Shown here one piece after another: positions 26,279-34,873 of a stretch of 38,360 bases of DNA. A program made the translations under genes and the position numbers. The first letter of the stretch is position 1; each line of letters starts with the position of its first letter. The notes beneath the pieces are model-generated. The model did not search any database and was not told where the DNA came from. It saw only the letters and a program-made list of their open reading frames with translations. Origin of the DNA: Clostridium sp. (GTDB lineage Bacteria; Bacillota; Clostridia; Peptostreptococcales; Peptostreptococcaceae); contig JALFMW010000355.1 in the NCBI GenBank assembly GCA_022782605.1, positions 1-38,360 on the forward strand. Reading direction: 5' to 3'.

Positions 26279-27376
26279 ATGAAGTTAAATGATTTAATTA
26301 AAAAAGTAGAGAAAAAATATCCTCTTAACTTGGCTTATGATTGGGATAATGTAGGATTACTAGTGGGGGATTTTGATAGTGAAGTAAAAAAAATACTGGT
26401 TACTTTAGAAGCAAATGAAAAAGTTATTGATGAGGCCATAGAAAAAAATGTGGATTTAATAGTTACTCATCATCCATTTATATTTAGAAAAATGAATAAA
26501 ATCAATACTAAAGATTTAAAGGGAAGACTTATACATAAATTAATCAAAAATGATATATCACTTTATTCAATGCATACAAACTTTGATATAGCATTTGATG
26601 GACTTAATGATTATTTTATGGAAGTTATGGGGTTTGAAGATAGCAAAATACTTGATGTAACAAATAGAGAAATATTATACAAAATTGCAGTATATGTTCC
26701 AGAAACTCATGAATTGCAAGTAAGAAAAGCTTTAGGAGAAAGTGGAGCAGGTTATATAGGAAATTATAGTCACTGTACTTTCAATAGCCAAGGAATTGGA
26801 ACATTCAAGCCAGAAGAAGATGCTAATCCTTTCATAGGTGAAATTGGTGAGATAGAAGAAGTAAAAGAAGTTAAAATAGAAACAATAGTTCCACAAAAAA
26901 TATTACAAAAGACTATAGATAATATGATAAAATCACATCCTTATGAAGAAGTGGCATATGATATTTATAAATTGGAAAACAAGGGAGAGGCTGTAGGACT
27001 TGGTAGATACGCATCACTTGATGGGAAGACGAACCTAGAAAGTTTATGTGAAAAAATAAAACTAAAATTAAATATGGATCATATAAGAGTAGTTGGTGAT
27101 CTTAATACAAAAATAAAGAAGGTTGCTGTTGTAACTGGCGCAGGCTCTGATATGGTTTCCCTTGCAAAATCTAAAAATTGTGATGTGATAATTACTGGAG
27201 ATGTAAAATATCATGAAGCACAAGATGCTTTAGATATGGGAATGTCTATTGTTGATTGTGGTCATTTTGATACGGAAGATATTTTTAAAGATGTAATGAA
27301 AAGATTTTTAGATACATTTGAAGATGTTGAGACTGTAAAAACTGAGGTTTGCTTAAATCCATTTAAAATAATATAA
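26279..27376 (+). CDS. Nif3/YqfO-like dinuclear metal protein
   Basis: 365 residues of the Nif3 (DUF34) family, often annotated as GTP cyclohydrolase I type 2 homologue. Metal-site motifs flank the protein: DWDNVGLLVGD near residue 22, VTHHPFIF near 63, and CGHFDTE near 328. A PII/CutA-like insert sits in the middle (about 130-230), as in the long YqfO form. The enzymatic role is not settled. It is co-oriented with trmK and probably co-transcribed with it; no terminator is evident before the next promoter. Confidence 0.92.
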   Translation: MKLNDLIKKVEKKYPLNLAYDWDNVGLLVGDFDSEVKKILVTLEANEKVIDEAIEKNVDLIVTHHPFIFRKMNKINTKDLKGRLIHKLIKNDISLYSMHTNFDIAFDGLNDYFMEVMGFEDSKILDVTNREILYKIAVYVPETHELQVRKALGESGAGYIGNYSHCTFNSQGIGTFKPEEDANPFIGEIGEIEEVKEVKIETIVPQKILQKTIDNMIKSHPYEEVAYDIYKLENKGEAVGLGRYASLDGKTNLESLCEKIKLKLNMDHIRVVGDLNTKIKKVAVVTGAGSDMVSLAKSKNCDVIITGDVKYHEAQDALDMGMSIVDCGHFDTEDIFKDVMKRFLDTFEDVETVKTEVCLNPFKII

Positions 27377-27400
27377 TATTTATAATTTTCTGAAAAAATG

Positions 27401-27429
27401 TTGACAAAATTAGAATACAAACATACTAT
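27401..27429 (+). promoter_or_regulatory. Sigma-A-like promoter of the trpP leader
   Basis: TTGACA at 27401-27406, a 17-bp spacer, then TACTAT at 27424-27429. It lies directly upstream of the T-box leader. Confidence 0.7.
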
Positions 27430-27435
27430 ATTATT

Positions 27436-27713
27436 AATAATAAATTAAATCCTTTGATAAGGGATAGTAATCAAATTTAGCTTTAATATAGAGAGTTGAG
27501 GATGGTGGAATCTTGACAAGAAGAAATTTGATGAATGGGCCTTTGAGGAGTAAATCGAAATCTTCTATGAAAGTAGACTTTACCGTGGTTTGCACGTTAT
27601 AGCAAATGAGGTATGATGGTACCAATATTTAAGAGGTGTATTTGTAGTACACAAATTAGGTGGCAACGCGGAGTAAAAGCTTCGTCCTATTTTATATAGG
27701 ATGAAGCTTTTTT
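27436..27713 (+). promoter_or_regulatory. T-box riboswitch, tryptophan type
   Basis: A tRNA-sensing leader. Stem I elements include GAGAGTTGAGGATGGTGGAA. The specifier codon is TGG (Trp) at 27536-27538, placed by alignment with the second T-box of this window, just before CCTTTGAGGAGT. The T-box sequence AGGTGGCAACGCGG is at 27658-27671. The terminator is AAAAGCTTCGTCCTAT pairing with ATAGGATGAAGCTTTT plus a T run (27675-27713). UGGC in the T-box fits a tRNA ending GCCA, as tRNA-Trp does. Uncharged tRNA-Trp should allow read-through into trpP. A ~120-nt spacer before the start codon shows nothing more. Confidence 0.93.
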
Positions 27714-27834
27714 TAATTGTAAGAACTTTATATAAAGAAGGTAGGTGAAAATCTTGTTATGAACTAAAGCTCTTAAGAGGTTGAAAGAGGAATTAATTTA
27801 TTTAAATTTAATTAAAAATTTGGAGGGTGTTATT

Positions 27835-28389
27835 ATGAAAATGAATACAAAGAAATTAGTTTTAAACTCTGTGCTTTTAGGTATAGGTTTAGTTCTGCAT
27901 CAGATTGAACCTGCTATATTTGGAGTAAAACCAGATATGACTTTAATAATGTTATTTACTATTATGATATTAAATAAAGATAGCTATAAAACATGTTTAG
28001 TATGTGGAATAGTAGTTGGTATATTTTCAGGAATGACTACATCATTTCCTGGAGGTCAAATACCAAACTTTATAGATAAATTTATTACGACAAATGTAGC
28101 TTTTGCTATAATGATATTAATGTATAAAGCTCCATTTATGAAAAAAATTGCTGAAAAAAATCAAGACTTTATAGTTTCAAATTTATTGATGTCACTTGGA
28201 ACTATCATAAGTGGATTTATATTCTTAACATCAGCACAAATATTAGTTGGGCTTCCTGGAAATATGAACTTATCTATGTTATTTGCAGCAGTAGTACTTC
28301 CAGCAGTAGTAATAAATTTAATAGTAGGTGTTATAGTATTTAAAGTAATTCATACAACAATGAAGAAAGTAAGCTTCCAAAGTCAATAA
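27835..28389 (+). CDS. trpP: Tryptophan transporter TrpP
   Basis: About 184 residues. The ATG at 27835 is 7 nt after GGAGGG; the earlier in-frame TTG at 27781 has no ribosome site. The protein is a small hydrophobic membrane protein of the TrpP family, with KPDMTLIMLFTIMIL near residue 33 and SFPGGQIPNFIDKF near 75, five or so membrane segments, and conserved Pro/Gly turns. It is predicted to import tryptophan. The Trp-specific T-box directly upstream strongly supports the substrate. It is monocistronic, with a terminator after it. Confidence 0.92.
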   Translation: MKMNTKKLVLNSVLLGIGLVLHQIEPAIFGVKPDMTLIMLFTIMILNKDSYKTCLVCGIVVGIFSGMTTSFPGGQIPNFIDKFITTNVAFAIMILMYKAPFMKKIAEKNQDFIVSNLLMSLGTIISGFIFLTSAQILVGLPGNMNLSMLFAAVVLPAVVINLIVGVIVFKVIHTTMKKVSFQSQ

Positions 28390-28400
28390 TATTTAGTAAA

Positions 28401-28440
28401 AAATTCTCTCCTTGAATAAAACAGGAGAGAATTTTTAATT
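28401..28440 (+). terminator. Intrinsic terminator after trpP
   Basis: AAATTCTCTCCT pairs perfectly with AGGAGAGAATTT, followed by TTAATTTT. Confidence 0.9.
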
Positions 28441-28522
28441 TTATAAACATTTTTAGTGTATTTTAGAAAAAACTGTAAAAGATATATATAGTAATTCTTT
28501 TAAGCTTTGAAAGGAGAATCTT

Positions 28523-29515
28523 ATGATGAAAATAAAATACATTTTTTTATGTTTAATAATGATAATGACATCTACTGTTAAAATATATGCATTGGAAAAT
28601 GAAAAAAAATTTGTTTTTGGAGGTAATTTAGTTAATGAATCTGTTATAGACAACGATTTAGAGGTAGTAGATAGTAAGGAAGAGTATTATGACTTGAACA
28701 GATTTTTCAGACCATCAGACATGGCAATTTTAAATGATGATAACTTGAATAGTTTACAAGAATTTTATAATCAAAATCCATATAAAATGGATTTACCTCA
28801 AAAACCATTTAGATCAGGAAAGGATACAGTTATAAACTATTTTAATGTACTTAGAGAAGCATCAAATCCAATACAAGAGAATGAAACAGGATGTGGATCT
28901 TTAGGTGATGTTAAAGGACCATATCCAGTAGCATATAATTTTTTAGCTAAATCATATCAAGAAAAGTTACCATATAAAGATTTTTTAAATTCTTTTAAAA
29001 ATATACTTCATATTAATCTAATAAAAGTGCATAATGTACCTTCAGATGAGGAGAATAAAAATCTATTAAAATATTTTGTAGAGCTAGAAGTAATAGAGGG
29101 TTCAAAAGAAGCTAAAGGTTTATTTGCATATTATTATGGATACATATACTTGGATAAAGAAAATGATGGTTATAAAATAGTTAAGATGGATTATAGTCCA
29201 GAAAATTACTTATGTGCACCATATCATGGATGGGCATACGATGCTAAAACATTTGTGGAAATAGAATATGGAAACTGGTGTTCATTAATTGATGGGGATG
29301 TTTTGGTTAATGAGGATGGATATGAAAAAAAAGTATATTATAAAGATAAAGAAGATAATGAATACTATGTACTTTTTTATGAATTAACTAACGGTGTTGA
29401 TAAAAAAATTGCAGATTATAAGAAGAATAAAAATAATCAGTGGGAAGTTATATATATAAATCCTGAAAAGTGTATAGAAGATAAAAATTTAAATGAAAAA
29501 ACTCATAGTACTTAA
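28523..29515 (+). CDS. Exported protein of unknown function
   Basis: 330 residues. An N-terminal signal peptide (residues ~1-24, hydrophobic core IFLCLIMIMTS, likely cut after IYA) sends it out of the cell. The mature part is acidic with many Tyr, Asn and Asp. It has four cysteines after the signal: CGS near 124, LCAPYHGW near 236, NWC near 257 and one near the C-terminus. No domain is recognised. AAAGGAG precedes the ATG. It has no evident operon partner, and a long non-coding stretch follows. Confidence 0.7.
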   Translation: MMKIKYIFLCLIMIMTSTVKIYALENEKKFVFGGNLVNESVIDNDLEVVDSKEEYYDLNRFFRPSDMAILNDDNLNSLQEFYNQNPYKMDLPQKPFRSGKDTVINYFNVLREASNPIQENETGCGSLGDVKGPYPVAYNFLAKSYQEKLPYKDFLNSFKNILHINLIKVHNVPSDEENKNLLKYFVELEVIEGSKEAKGLFAYYYGYIYLDKENDGYKIVKMDYSPENYLCAPYHGWAYDAKTFVEIEYGNWCSLIDGDVLVNEDGYEKKVYYKDKEDNEYYVLFYELTNGVDKKIADYKKNKNNQWEVIYINPEKCIEDKNLNEKTHST

Positions 29516-29622
29516 TATTATATGATAAAAGGAATGAGAATATAACTTCGAAAAAGAAAATAAAATATAATTATTTAGCAAAAAATATGAACATTATTAC
29601 CTAAATGTAAATACAATTATAT

Positions 29623-29758
29623 TAAGAAAGTGGTAATGATAATATCTCAAACTAACACATGAAACTCTTCAAAGGAGCTTTTAATGTACGGAATAATTTA
29701 AGCCCATTCAAGAGTATAAAAATAAATCCTTTGGGTAGATAATAAAGCCACTTTCTTA
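29623..29758. ncRNA. Candidate structured RNA in a 396-bp gene-free stretch
   Basis: The gap 29516-29911 has no credible gene. Inside it, TAAGAAAGTGG (29623-29633) and CCACTTTCTTA (29748-29758) form a perfect 11-bp closing stem around 114 nt. An inner helix, ACTCTT (29664-29669) with AAGAGT (29710-29715), encloses GG-A-GCTT pairing with AAGCCC. AAAGGA (29671-29676) can alternatively pair with TCCTTT (29727-29732), a possible pseudoknot or switch. No T run follows the closing stem, so it is not a plain terminator. It matches no riboswitch class I know by eye. The strand is unknown. The plus strand would put it ~150 nt upstream of the 29912 gene. Confidence 0.4.
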
Positions 29759-29911
29759 CTTAGTAGATATAATAATTAATGTAATAAATGTAAAAAAGTG
29801 CAAACTTACATATTAATTTCAAATTATTATTTTTAAAAATATAATTTATTTAAGATATAACTACAAATACTATTTTTATATAATAACCTTTTATGAAAGG
29901 AGCTATTAGAT

Positions 29912-30253
29912 ATGAATAGTATTAAATGTGTTGAAAATTATTTAGATGCAAATAAAAAACTTAGAAAAGCAGTAATATTTGGTGCTGCAACAGCTGGAGT
30001 GGCTGCGGGAACATATATAGGAGTGAAAAAACTTACACAATTAATAGAAGATAAAAGACTAGCAAGATATTATGAAGATGAAATAGAAGAAATATTCAAA
30101 GAAAAAGAAAGAATGAAATTCTATGAAGATGAATTTATTAGGCAAGAAAAAGAAGAAAGAGAGGAACTAGAAAAATCAGTTGAAGAATTTAATTCAAGAA
30201 GATTAAGAAGAGAAGAATGTCCGTGTTGTGGAGAGACAAAAGAAAGAAAGTAG
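29912..30253 (+). CDS. Small protein with hydrophobic segment, charged helix and CPCCG tail
   Basis: 113 residues. Residues ~19-37 form a Gly/Ala-rich hydrophobic segment (AVIFGAATAGVAAGTYIGV), possibly a membrane anchor. Residues ~48-98 are a very charged helix, probably a coiled coil (Glu/Lys/Arg). The C-terminus ends with ECPCCGETKERK, a lone three-cysteine cluster that might bind metal with a partner. AAAGGAG precedes the ATG and a terminator follows. I do not recognise the family. Confidence 0.65.
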   Translation: MNSIKCVENYLDANKKLRKAVIFGAATAGVAAGTYIGVKKLTQLIEDKRLARYYEDEIEEIFKEKERMKFYEDEFIRQEKEEREELEKSVEEFNSRRLRREECPCCGETKERK

Positions 30254-30272
30254 AAAGTTAAGAATATATTAT

Positions 30273-30306
30273 AAATAAGTCATTTCACGATGACTTATTT
30301 TTTTGA
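30273..30306 (+). terminator. Intrinsic terminator after the 29912 gene
   Basis: AAATAAGTCAT pairs perfectly with ATGACTTATTT, followed by a run of T. Confidence 0.9.
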
Positions 30307-30390
30307 TGTGTGTATTGTAGTGAGCTTTTATAATTGGTGGAATATTAAAAATATTTATTAAGTATGTTATAATTAAATTAACATTTATAA

Positions 30391-30419
30391 TTGACAGAAT
30401 ATATTTTATTCTTTAAAAA
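30391..30419 (+). promoter_or_regulatory. Probable alr promoter
   Basis: TTGACA at 30391-30396, a 17-bp spacer, then TAAAAA at 30414-30419. It lies ~30 nt before the alr start. Confidence 0.45.
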
Positions 30420-30450
30420 GAATATAAAAATATGTTAGGGGGATATAATA

Positions 30451-31623
30451 ATGTTGCCAAAAATTTATAAAAGTAGAGAAGAAATTGATACTTCTAAACT
30501 GAGAGCATTTGCAGAAATAAATTTGACTAATTTCAAACACAATATAGATATAATAAAAGGCATGTTAGATAAGGATTGTGAAATTGTAGGTGTAGTAAAA
30601 GCTAATGCTTATGGACATGGATCTGTGGAAGTTGCAAGTTATTTTGAAAGTATAGGAATTAAATATTTTGCAGTAGCATGTATAAGTGAAGGAATTGAGC
30701 TAAGAGAAGCTGGTATTAAAGGTGAAATAATTATACTAGGATATACACCAGTTTGTCAAAAGAATGATATTATTAAATATGATCTTACTCAAGCCTTGGT
30801 TAATAGTAAATATGCAAAAGAACTAAGTGAATTACCAGGCGTAGTTAAATGTCATGTGGCTCTTAATACAGGAATGAATAGAATAGGTGAAAATAGAGAT
30901 CACATTGAAGATATTGAGAAAATATATAAATTAAAAAATTTAGATATAACAGGAATATTCTCTCATTTATGTAGAGCAGATAGTGAAGAAGAAGAGGACA
31001 TATTATTTACTAGAAAGCAAATAGAAAATTTTGATTATATAATTGATAAATTAGAGGAAAATGAAATAGATTTAGGTAAAATTCATTTACAAAACTCTTA
31101 TGGTATAACTACATATAGAGATATTCATAGAGATTTAGCAAGACCAGGAATTATATTATATGGTGTACCTTGTGATCCATGTGATAAAATATTGAGTAAA
31201 TTACCAGAAAATGAACAGTTTAAACCGACTATGTCTTTAAGATGTAAAGTTGCTATGGTAAAAGATGTGCCAGCAGGAGAAAATATAGGATATGGAAATA
31301 ATTTTACGACTCCTCAACCAATGAAAATAGCAACTATTACTATAGGATATGCAGATGGATTCTCAAGAGCTGTATCTAAAAAAGATTTTAAAGTTTTAGT
31401 AAACGGACAATATGGAAGAATAATAGGAAATATTTGTATGGATCAAACAATGATAGATGCAAGTAACATAGATAATATAAAAGAAGGAGATATTGTTACT
31501 TTATTTGGACAAGATGGTGATTATTATTTACCAGTAAATCAGTTAAGTGAATTAAGTGGTACTATTACAAATGAAACACTGAGCTGTATAGGTAGTAGAG
31601 TTGAAAGAGTATATCATTTATAA
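30451..31623 (+). CDS. alr: Alanine racemase
   Basis: A 390-residue PLP enzyme that interconverts L- and D-alanine and supplies D-Ala for peptidoglycan. The PLP lysine lies in VVKANAYGHGS near residue 49. NTGMNRIG, HLQNSYG (substrate/PLP contacts), ARPGIILYG and the catalytic-tyrosine region NIGYGNNF are all in order. The C-terminal beta domain has IGYADGFSRAV and GNICMDQTMID. Its length is normal. An AGGGGG site precedes the ATG. It has its own promoter and shares a bidirectional terminator with convergent mntP. In spore formers, alanine racemase can also affect L-alanine-triggered germination; nothing here shows which role applies. Confidence 0.97.
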   Translation: MLPKIYKSREEIDTSKLRAFAEINLTNFKHNIDIIKGMLDKDCEIVGVVKANAYGHGSVEVASYFESIGIKYFAVACISEGIELREAGIKGEIIILGYTPVCQKNDIIKYDLTQALVNSKYAKELSELPGVVKCHVALNTGMNRIGENRDHIEDIEKIYKLKNLDITGIFSHLCRADSEEEEDILFTRKQIENFDYIIDKLEENEIDLGKIHLQNSYGITTYRDIHRDLARPGIILYGVPCDPCDKILSKLPENEQFKPTMSLRCKVAMVKDVPAGENIGYGNNFTTPQPMKIATITIGYADGFSRAVSKKDFKVLVNGQYGRIIGNICMDQTMIDASNIDNIKEGDIVTLFGQDGDYYLPVNQLSELSGTITNETLSCIGSRVERVYHL

Positions 31624-31625
31624 AT

Positions 31626-31674
31626 AAAATATGAAAGGTATATAAAGATTATCTCTATATACCTTTCATATTTT
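31626..31674. terminator. Bidirectional terminator between alr and mntP
   Basis: A 19-bp perfect stem (AAAATATGAAAGGTATATA with its complement, 11-nt loop) begins with A residues and ends with T residues, so it can serve both convergent genes. Confidence 0.9.
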
Positions 31675-31691
31675 AAAATAGATATGTAAAA

Positions 31692-32282
31692 TTAATGTAG
31701 CATTCTATAAATAAAGTTAGTATGTTCGTTTAATATATTAATGCCGATAAGTATTAAAATTATGCCACCGATAATTTGGGAGTAGTTTTTAAATATAGGC
31801 CCTAAAAATTTACCAATCATAACACCTAAAAAGCAGATAATAAAAGTTATTATTCCTATACTTAAACAAAGAGATGCTATATTCACATTTAAAAAAGCAT
31901 AACTTATTCCAATTGCAAGGGCATCTATACTAGTGGCTATTGATAAAATAATTAAATCTTTATTACTAATCTCACCATCACAAGTTACAGTTAATTCAGG
32001 GTTTTTAATATCTTCATAAGCTTCAAAAATCATTTTTAATCCAATAAATGAAAGTAAAAATAAAGCTATCCAGTGATCAACAGCAGTTATATAAGACTGA
32101 AATCTAATTCCAGCAAACCAACCTAAAAGTGGCATTAATCCTTGAAATAAACCAAATAAAAAAGCAATTTTAAGTGAAATAAGAATATTTATTTTTCTAA
32201 GAGTCATACCCTTTGTTACTGAAACAGCAAATGCATCCATTGAAAGAGCAAATCCAGTTAAGAGTGTTGTTAGAAATCCCAT
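31692..32282 (-). CDS. mntP: Manganese efflux pump MntP
   Basis: About 196 residues. The start at 32282 is chosen because GGAGGA lies 7 nt upstream and it gives the standard MGFLTTLLTGFALSMDAF N-terminus. Six hydrophobic segments are visible. The paired Asp motifs of the family are present: SMDAFAVSV in the first helix and SIDALAIGISYAF in the fourth. It is predicted to export Mn(II). No yybP-ykoY manganese riboswitch is visible upstream. It is divergent from the rubrerythrin gene. Confidence 0.93.
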   Translation of the reverse strand: MGFLTTLLTGFALSMDAFAVSVTKGMTLRKINILISLKIAFLFGLFQGLMPLLGWFAGIRFQSYITAVDHWIALFLLSFIGLKMIFEAYEDIKNPELTVTCDGEISNKDLIILSIATSIDALAIGISYAFLNVNIASLCLSIGIITFIICFLGVMIGKFLGPIFKNYSQIIGGIILILIGINILNEHTNFIYRMLH

Positions 32283-32472
32283 AAAAGCGTCCTCCTTAGT
32301 TAAATTCAAAATAAGTAATATTACTAACAATATATTGTATTTATATAATTATTATTCTTAAATAAAAATCAAAACAATTATATAGTTAGATTATTTACTT
32401 AAGTATAAAAAATATAAAAATATCCATAATATTATTATGAAAATTATGAGGAAAATTATGGAGGGAATTTAA

Positions 32473-33027
32473 ATGAAGAGATGGTTATGTGCTACATGTG
32501 GGTATATTATAGAAAGTGAAAATCCTAAAATATGTCCTATATGTAATTCTAATCCTGAACAACTTATAAAACTTGAAGAAAATCAAGAAAATCATCTGCT
32601 AAATGATTATAATAGTATAGGCATAGCAAAGGAAGCAGATGAAAGTATAACTAACGATTTAAGAAATATTTTTTCCAGGGAATGTTTGGAAGTAGGAATG
32701 TATTTAGCTATGAGCAGTATAGCTCATAAGGAAGGGTACTCTAAAATAAGTAAAATATATAAAAAAATAGCATATGAAGAGGCAAATCATGCTGCAATTT
32801 TGGCTGAATTACTAGGTGAAGTTGTAAAATCTGGCACAAAGGATAATTTAGAAGAAATTATAAAGGGTGAGTATGAGGCAACTCAAAGCAAATTAAAGCT
32901 AGCTAAAAAAGCAAAAGAATTAGGGTTAGAAACAATTTATACAGCACTCAATACAATGTGTAAAGAAGAAGCTAAGCATGGTAAGGAATTTATTTCTTTA
33001 CAAAAGGAGTTTTTCATAGAAGAGTAA
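32473..33027 (+). CDS. Reverse rubrerythrin (rubredoxin-like domain first)
   Basis: 184 residues. The rubredoxin-like iron site is at the N-terminus (CATCGY near residue 5 and CPICNS near 22), followed by a ferritin-like diiron domain. The diiron ligands are visible as ECLEVGMYL near 76, YEEANHA near 104, KGEYEA near 135 and KEEAKHG near 162. In classic rubrerythrin the order is reversed. This form is known from clostridia and acts in NADH-linked reduction of hydrogen peroxide and oxygen in anaerobes. A GGAGGG site precedes the ATG. It appears to be a single gene. Confidence 0.9.
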   Translation: MKRWLCATCGYIIESENPKICPICNSNPEQLIKLEENQENHLLNDYNSIGIAKEADESITNDLRNIFSRECLEVGMYLAMSSIAHKEGYSKISKIYKKIAYEEANHAAILAELLGEVVKSGTKDNLEEIIKGEYEATQSKLKLAKKAKELGLETIYTALNTMCKEEAKHGKEFISLQKEFFIEE

Positions 33028-33097
33028 AAAAGTATGAACTAATTTACATATTTTGAATAGAATAAAATTAAACAGTCAATAATATTTATTATATAAA

Positions 33098-33126
33098 TTG
33101 ACAGATGAAGAAATTAGAAATAATAT
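33098..33126 (+). promoter_or_regulatory. Upstream sigma-A-like promoter of the ndAspRS-gatCAB operon
   Basis: TTGACA at 33098-33103, a 17-bp spacer, then TAATAT at 33121-33126. It is the stronger of two candidates. Confidence 0.6.
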
Positions 33127-33136
33127 CAAAAACATA

Positions 33137-33165
33137 TTGATTTTATATAAAAATTAAATTACAAT
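33137..33165 (+). promoter_or_regulatory. Downstream sigma-A-like promoter of the ndAspRS-gatCAB operon
   Basis: TTGATT at 33137-33142, a 17-bp spacer, then TACAAT at 33160-33165. A start near 33172 would just precede the T-box stem I. Confidence 0.5.
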
Positions 33166-33171
33166 AATTAC

Positions 33172-33456
33172 AAAATAAAGATATTGGAAAATACAGTGAA
33201 AAAGAGAGTAAATTCTATGTTAATTTATAGCGAGCAAAGGATGGTGGAAGCTTTGTATGAGACTTGAATTGAAGAACACTTTGGAGTATTTAGCCGAAAT
33301 TCATTTTTATGAAGAGTAGATCTAAACGGAGTCCTACCGTTAGAGAGGAATCGTATCGATATAAAATCTGTACGTATTAGAGTTGGACTTTTAGTCAACT
33401 AGGGTGGTACCGCGTAAATATCACGTCCCTATACATTAGTATAGGGACGTTTTTTA
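33172..33456 (+). promoter_or_regulatory. T-box riboswitch, asparagine type with overlapping GAA codon
   Basis: Stem I elements include GAGAG and AAAGGATGGTGGAAG. The specifier region reads TTGAAGAACACTTTGG. Alignment with the Trp T-box places AAC (Asn) at 33275-33277, and GAA (Glu) overlaps it at 33274-33276. The T-box sequence AGGGTGGTACCGCG is at 33401-33414. The terminator is ACGTCCCTATAC pairing with GTATAGGGACGT plus T residues (33423-33456). It controls the genes that make Asn-tRNA by transamidation. The leader fills the ~470-nt gap before the first gene. Confidence 0.93.
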
Positions 33457-33498
33457 TTACAAGTTTAAATAAAAAATTAAAGAAAGGGATTGAATAAA

Positions 33499-34833
33499 AT
33501 GGCACAGCTTGAAAAAATATTTTCAATGGATGGAAATGAAAAATTAGAAAGAGTATTTATAAGTGAACTTAGATTAGTTAAAGAAGAAACAATAATGCTT
33601 AGGGGATGGGTTCATAAAATAATTGATTTAAGCCATGTTGTATTTGTAAAGCTAAGAGATAAATCAGGAATAGTTCAATTGGTATGTGACAAAGATCAAG
33701 TAAAGGACTTAAGATTAGAAAATGCCATAGAAGTAATAGGAACAAAGTGTGAAAATGAAAAAGCACCAGGGGGAATTGAAATAACAGTTAAAGATATAAA
33801 AATTGTTGGAGCTACTTATTATGAAAAACTTCCTTTTGAAGTAAATAGTTTTAAAAATAAAGTAGCTTTAGAAACGCAACTTGACCACAGAACTATAGCC
33901 CTTAGAAGACCAGAAATTAGAGCTATATTCAAAGTACAAAACGAAATAGAAACTGCTTTTAGAAATTATTTAAAAGAAAAAAACTTTGAACAAATTCATA
34001 CAGCAAAAATTATAGACTCATCTACTGAGGGTGGATCTGAAATGTTTACTGTAAATTATTTTGATAGAAGATCATTTTTAGCACAATCACCTCAATTTTA
34101 TAAACAAATGATGGTTGGTGCTGGATTTGAAAGAGTATTTGAAATAGGTCATGCATATAGAGCAGAACTTCACAATACTTGGAGACATTTAAATGAATAT
34201 GTGAGTTTAGATGTGGAAATGGGATTTATAAAAGATGAATATGAGCTTATGGACTTAGAAGAAGGATTTATAAATTATTTATACAAACATTTAAATAAAA
34301 CTTGTCAAAAAGAGTTAGAAATGTATAAAATAGAACTTCCAGATAAAGTAAAAATACCAAGGATAAGATTAGATGAAGCTCATAAGATTTTATTAGAAAA
34401 ATATAATAAAAAATCTCCTATAGGTAATATAGATGCTGAAGGTGAAGTATTAATTTCCAAATATGTCAAAGAAAAATACAACTGTGATTTTGTATTTTTA
34501 ACTAAGTACCCAGTATCTAAAAGACCAATGTATACTATGCCAGATGATGAAGATAAAAATTTAACTAAAAGCTTTGACTTAATATTTGACGGCCTTGAAA
34601 TAACAACTGGAGGTCAAAGAATAAATGACTATAAAATGTTAAAAGAAAATATTGAAAAATTTGGTTTAAATCCAGAGGACTTTGATTTTTATCTTGAAAC
34701 ATTTAAATATGGAATGCCTCCTCATGGTGGATTTGCCATAGGATTAGAAAGACTTACGATGAAAATTTTAAAATTATCAAACATAAGAGAGGCAACTTTA
34801 GTTCCAAGAGATATGAAAAGATTAACTCCATAA
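33499..34833 (+). CDS. aspS: Archaeal-type non-discriminating aspartyl-tRNA synthetase
   Basis: About 444 residues. The ATG at 33499 is preferred; the TTG at 33490 abuts AAAGGG. The N-terminal OB-fold (about 15-105) binds the anticodon. The class II core follows, with the long motif-2 region RVFEIGHAYRAE and HNTWRHLNEYVSLDVEMGF, and motif 3 as GGFAIGLERLTMKIL. It lacks the bacterial AspRS insertion domain and resembles archaeal AspRS. Placed before gatCAB and behind an Asn-type T-box, it should load Asp on tRNA-Asn (and perhaps tRNA-Asp) for amidation. An AsnRS is the main alternative, but the QSPQFYKQMM segment and GatCAB context favour AspRS. Confidence 0.88.
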   Translation: MAQLEKIFSMDGNEKLERVFISELRLVKEETIMLRGWVHKIIDLSHVVFVKLRDKSGIVQLVCDKDQVKDLRLENAIEVIGTKCENEKAPGGIEITVKDIKIVGATYYEKLPFEVNSFKNKVALETQLDHRTIALRRPEIRAIFKVQNEIETAFRNYLKEKNFEQIHTAKIIDSSTEGGSEMFTVNYFDRRSFLAQSPQFYKQMMVGAGFERVFEIGHAYRAELHNTWRHLNEYVSLDVEMGFIKDEYELMDLEEGFINYLYKHLNKTCQKELEMYKIELPDKVKIPRIRLDEAHKILLEKYNKKSPIGNIDAEGEVLISKYVKEKYNCDFVFLTKYPVSKRPMYTMPDDEDKNLTKSFDLIFDGLEITTGGQRINDYKMLKENIEKFGLNPEDFDFYLETFKYGMPPHGGFAIGLERLTMKILKLSNIREATLVPRDMKRLTP

Positions 34834-34873
34834 TTTGAGTTTAAATAATTAATTTAAGAAAGGATGAATTAAC

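Noticed and set aside
29788-29811. Small hairpin ATGTAA/TTACAT as a terminator
   Set aside because: It is only six AT-rich pairs with a 12-nt loop and no T run directly after.
32283-32472. yybP-ykoY manganese riboswitch upstream of mntP
   Set aside because: No GGGGAG-type core or paired hairpins of that class are visible in the mntP leader.
33499-34833. Asparaginyl-tRNA synthetase
   Set aside because: The sequence around motif 2 looks like archaeal AspRS, and the gene is followed by gatCAB, which would be redundant for Asn if a true AsnRS were made here.
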